Positions 6,438-8,003 of a stretch of DNA of 8,003 bases are shown in pieces. Position numbers and translations under genes: made by a program. Location of the stretch: assembly GCA_937901435.1 (NCBI GenBank), contig CALGTJ010000777.1:1-8003 (forward strand). The letters run 5' to 3'. Source of the DNA: an uncultured Rhodobacter sp. (GTDB lineage: Bacteria > Pseudomonadota > Alphaproteobacteria > Rhodobacterales > Rhodobacteraceae). Numbering within the stretch: the first letter of the stretch is position 1; each line of letters begins with the position of its first letter. The notes under the pieces are model-generated. The model made no database searches, was not told the DNA's origin, and saw only the letters and a program-made list of their open reading frames with translations.

Positions 6438-6625
6438 GGACGCCGGTCACGCCAAGGGAATGGGCGTTTCAAATTGCCCTTTCCACGGTGATCGCCGTGG
6501 TCGCAGGGGTCTTTTTTCCTGAAAAACGCGCGGTCCTGGCGATCTTGTTGGTGATCCTTGCCCTTGTGTCTTGGGTGATCATGGCATTGAATATGCGACG
6601 CCATAGAGACGGCGAGAGGGACTAA
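6434..6625 (+). CDS. Small two-helix membrane protein (63 aa)
   Basis: This protein has 63 residues. Residues 11-28 (AFQIALSTVIAVVAGVFF) and 33-52 (AVLAILLVILALVSWVIM) are hydrophobic and long enough to span the membrane, joined by a tight PEKR turn, so it should form a helical hairpin. The basic tail (MRRHRDGERD) points to cytoplasmic ends. There are no enzymatic motifs and I do not recognise the family. It follows the coiled-coil gene by 54 nt and precedes a second small membrane protein by 29 nt, so all are probably one transcript. No in-frame ATG, GTG or TTG exists upstream before a stop at 6377, which fixes this start. The ATG overlaps the stop of a 13-codon leader ORF. Confidence 0.6.
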   Translation: MRTPVTPREWAFQIALSTVIAVVAGVFFPEKRAVLAILLVILALVSWVIMALNMRRHRDGERD

Positions 6626-6637
6626 GAGGTGGATGTC

Positions 6638-6658
6638 ATGAGCAGGCGAGCAGCATGA
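6638..6658 (+). other. Possible 6-residue leader ORF coupled to the next gene
   Basis: ATG at 6638 encodes MSRRAA and stops at a TGA (6656-6658) that overlaps the ATG of the 68-aa membrane protein (ATGA). GAGGTGG at 6626-6632 is a good Shine-Dalgarno for this ATG and better than the GGCGAG in front of the membrane gene. The layout copies that of the mini-ORF ahead of the preceding membrane gene. On its own it would be unremarkable. Confidence 0.25.
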
Positions 6659-6861
6659 AGGTGATTTTCACGGCCACCATGGGGTTTTTGATTCTGCTCG
6701 GGCTGATTTTCAGCTTTTCGCAAGAGATTGGGCTGGACGATCTGTTCCCCGGATTCGAAACGATGAAGACAACGATCGTCGCGGTGGTCTTTCTTGTGGG
6801 GGCGGTTGCGGGATTGTTCCATCGCTTTCACAAATTCAAGAATCGAAACCTAAATGAGTAG
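6655..6861 (+). CDS. Small two-helix membrane protein (68 aa)
   Basis: This protein has 68 residues with hydrophobic spans at about 3-22 (VIFTATMGFLILLGLIFSFS) and 39-56 (TTIVAVVFLVGAVAGLF). They are separated by an acidic loop of about 16 residues (EIGLDDLFPGFE), and the basic tail HRFHKFKNR predicts cytoplasmic ends with the acidic loop in the periplasm. It differs in sequence from the 63-aa protein before it but has the same overall plan. No family is recognised. Its stop (6859-6861) lies inside the start of the following gene, whose ATG at 6854-6856 overlaps it by 8 nt, so translation of the two is very likely coupled. GGCGAG lies just before its ATG. Confidence 0.65.
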   Translation: MKVIFTATMGFLILLGLIFSFSQEIGLDDLFPGFETMKTTIVAVVFLVGAVAGLFHRFHKFKNRNLNE

Positions 6862-7987
6862 TGCAGACGCGATGCGGGAACATGCAGGGCTTAGCGAAAC
6901 CTTTGCGGCAAGGCGGTATTTCCACAAATTCGAGAAGATCACAGAACATCTGACCCGCGTCGCAGCCGTGATGGAGCGCGAGGGCAGCCTCAGCAAGCTG
7001 TATGCGCGGCTGCTGGGCGCCTATATGCGGATGATCTCGGCCACATTTCGCGCGTTGTCGTTGAAATATTTGCTGACCGGGCGTGATACGGGTGTGTTTT
7101 TCGGCAGTCTCGCGATTGATCGGGTTGAAAGCGGCTTTCCGGTGTTTGGCGAGTTGTTGACCATGGCGAATGATGCGCTTCAGGCTGATGGTCATTTGCA
7201 CGACACGATGACGGCGGATGCGTTGAAAGATGCGATGTTGCGCCAGATTGTGGGCGATCTGCAAATTCCCACAAAACTGCAATTCGCGATGTCGCAGCGC
7301 CTTTATTATGAAACGCTGGCCAAGGGTGGCCTGTTCTGGGCGCAAAACCATCCACAGGCCCAGTGGCTTTCGGGCGTCGCAAATGACGCGCGCAGGCGGT
7401 ATTTGGTGCATTGGGCGGTCTATGACAGTCAGGTCAACCTGCCGACGATTTATCTGATGGAAGTCGAGGACACAGGGCGCACGGGCCTGCCGCTGGATGA
7501 ACGGCGCTGGCCCGCCGCACAGGCGCATCTGATGGCGCAATCCATGGCTGGGCTGAAACTGTTGACAATTGCGCAGGGGTTTGACCGGGATTTTGACGAC
7601 CTGCATCCCAAACGCCTGCGTCGCTTTCATCTGGGGCCGATGTATTCCTCTGCGTTTACGCGACAAACCGGCGCAATCCGCGAGGTTCTGGACGAGGGGT
7701 GTGCGCCTGTCGGGCAAGACTGGACGCTGGCCTGGACACAGGAAACGCTGGAAAGCGAGCGGGTCGAGCAAGAAAAATCTGGCTGGTTTTCAAGCGTCGA
7801 CAGAGAGATTTTCGCCCTTGATCCCTTTGCCGGGCGCGGTGTGGATACTGGCGCGACCCAGACGGAACGCGCGATCATCATGCCCGCACGCCCCTATCAG
7901 GTCTTGGTGGAAAAGAACCCGCCGGGGTTTCGCGATGTGCGCAAATTCGTGGTGTCCGGGTCGGGCCAGGTTGTGAGTTATCGGTAG
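6854..7987 (+). CDS. Unrecognised 377-residue soluble protein
   Basis: This is a long, clean frame from the ATG at 6854 (overlapping the preceding gene by 8 nt) to a TAG at 7985-7987. Its start has no good Shine-Dalgarno, which fits translational coupling; an in-frame ATG at 6872 is the alternative. The first 130 residues are mostly helical (HKFEKITEHLTRVAAVMEREG, then SKLYARLLGAYMRMISATFRA). The middle (about 180-205) looks like paired beta strands, RRYLVHWAVYDSQ and LPTIYLMEVED. A helix-rich segment and a strand-forming C-terminus (YQVLVEKNPPG, RKFVVSGSGQVVSYR) follow. There are no transmembrane segments, signal peptide, nucleotide-binding loop or evident catalytic motif, and I cannot assign a family. 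Its position after two membrane hairpins and a coiled-coil protein suggests it works with them, perhaps at the inner face of the membrane. Confidence 0.7.
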   Translation: MSSADAMREHAGLSETFAARRYFHKFEKITEHLTRVAAVMEREGSLSKLYARLLGAYMRMISATFRALSLKYLLTGRDTGVFFGSLAIDRVESGFPVFGELLTMANDALQADGHLHDTMTADALKDAMLRQIVGDLQIPTKLQFAMSQRLYYETLAKGGLFWAQNHPQAQWLSGVANDARRRYLVHWAVYDSQVNLPTIYLMEVEDTGRTGLPLDERRWPAAQAHLMAQSMAGLKLLTIAQGFDRDFDDLHPKRLRRFHLGPMYSSAFTRQTGAIREVLDEGCAPVGQDWTLAWTQETLESERVEQEKSGWFSSVDREIFALDPFAGRGVDTGATQTERAIIMPARPYQVLVEKNPPGFRDVRKFVVSGSGQVVSYR

Positions 7988-8003
7988 TGAACGGCGACAA
8001 TCC
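7987..8003 (+). CDS. First codons of a further operon gene, cut by the window edge
   Basis: A GTG at 7987-7989 overlaps the last base of the preceding TAG (TAGTG) and is followed by AAC GGC GAC AAT before the window ends. Stop-start overlaps of this type are common inside operons, and the two overlapping genes before it support continuation, but only five full codons are visible and no strong ribosome binding site precedes it. No product can be named. Confidence 0.3.

Noticed and set aside
6434..6861. Type I toxin or holin-like pair
   Set aside because: Small hydrophobic proteins invite this reading, but both sit inside a multi-gene operon with no antisense RNA promoter, lysis gene or phage context visible.
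6836..7771. 311-codon open frame on the minus strand antisense to the 377-aa gene
   Set aside because: The composition (Arg, Gln, His, Pro rich) is that of a shadow frame, while the plus-strand gene is joined by overlaps to its neighbours. The 377-aa protein has balanced, fold-like composition.
1..8003. Phage, transposon, CRISPR, tRNA or other mobile-element signatures
   Set aside because: No direct-repeat arrays, transposase or integrase motifs, terminal inverted repeats or tRNA-like folds were found, and composition appears even across the window.

Overview
The window looks like chromosomal DNA of an alphaproteobacterium, most likely the Roseobacter/Rhodobacteraceae group. Three things suggest this: GC-rich coding with G/C-ending codons, tightly packed genes on both strands, and a GabD-type aldehyde dehydrogenase and a VWA-like (DUF2201) tail that resemble proteins of that group. 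The assignment rests on recognition of protein style, not on a search. No RNA gene, transposase, CRISPR array or replication origin was seen, and no gap exceeds about 180 bases.

Layout. At 1-171 (+) lies the C-terminal end of a probable VWA-like (DUF2201) protein. It converges, 3 nt apart, on 175-849 (-), an unrecognised two-helix membrane protein. Next upstream on the minus strand is 931-2409, a succinate-semialdehyde dehydrogenase (GabD family). It is divergent from 2487-3263 (+), an alpha/beta hydrolase resembling arylformamidases. That hydrolase converges on a minus-strand pair, an SDR oxidoreductase (4387-5127) followed 15 nt later by a P1/DmpA-type aminopeptidase-esterase (3367-4371). 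Two strong hairpins sit between the convergent stops at 3263 and 3367.

From 5304 to the right edge all genes are on the plus strand and nearly abut or overlap: a long coiled-coil protein, two small two-helix membrane proteins (63 and 68 aa), an unrecognised 377-aa soluble protein, and the first codons of another gene starting at 7987. The coiled-coil protein is split by an apparent one-base frameshift near 5663-5708. Restoring one base near 5681 gives a continuous protein of about 358 aa. This run is the least explained and most interesting part of the window. It looks like one operon that places a soluble rod protein, two membrane hairpins and a globular protein together, possibly a membrane-associated complex. 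The coiled-coil protein is faintly reminiscent of TelA/YaaN toxic-anion-resistance proteins, but I cannot confirm homology.

The left half reads as ordinary catabolic and house-cleaning enzymes. GabD would oxidise succinate semialdehyde to succinate. The hydrolase, SDR and P1 peptidase have recognisable folds but unknown substrates, and nothing in the window joins them into one pathway.
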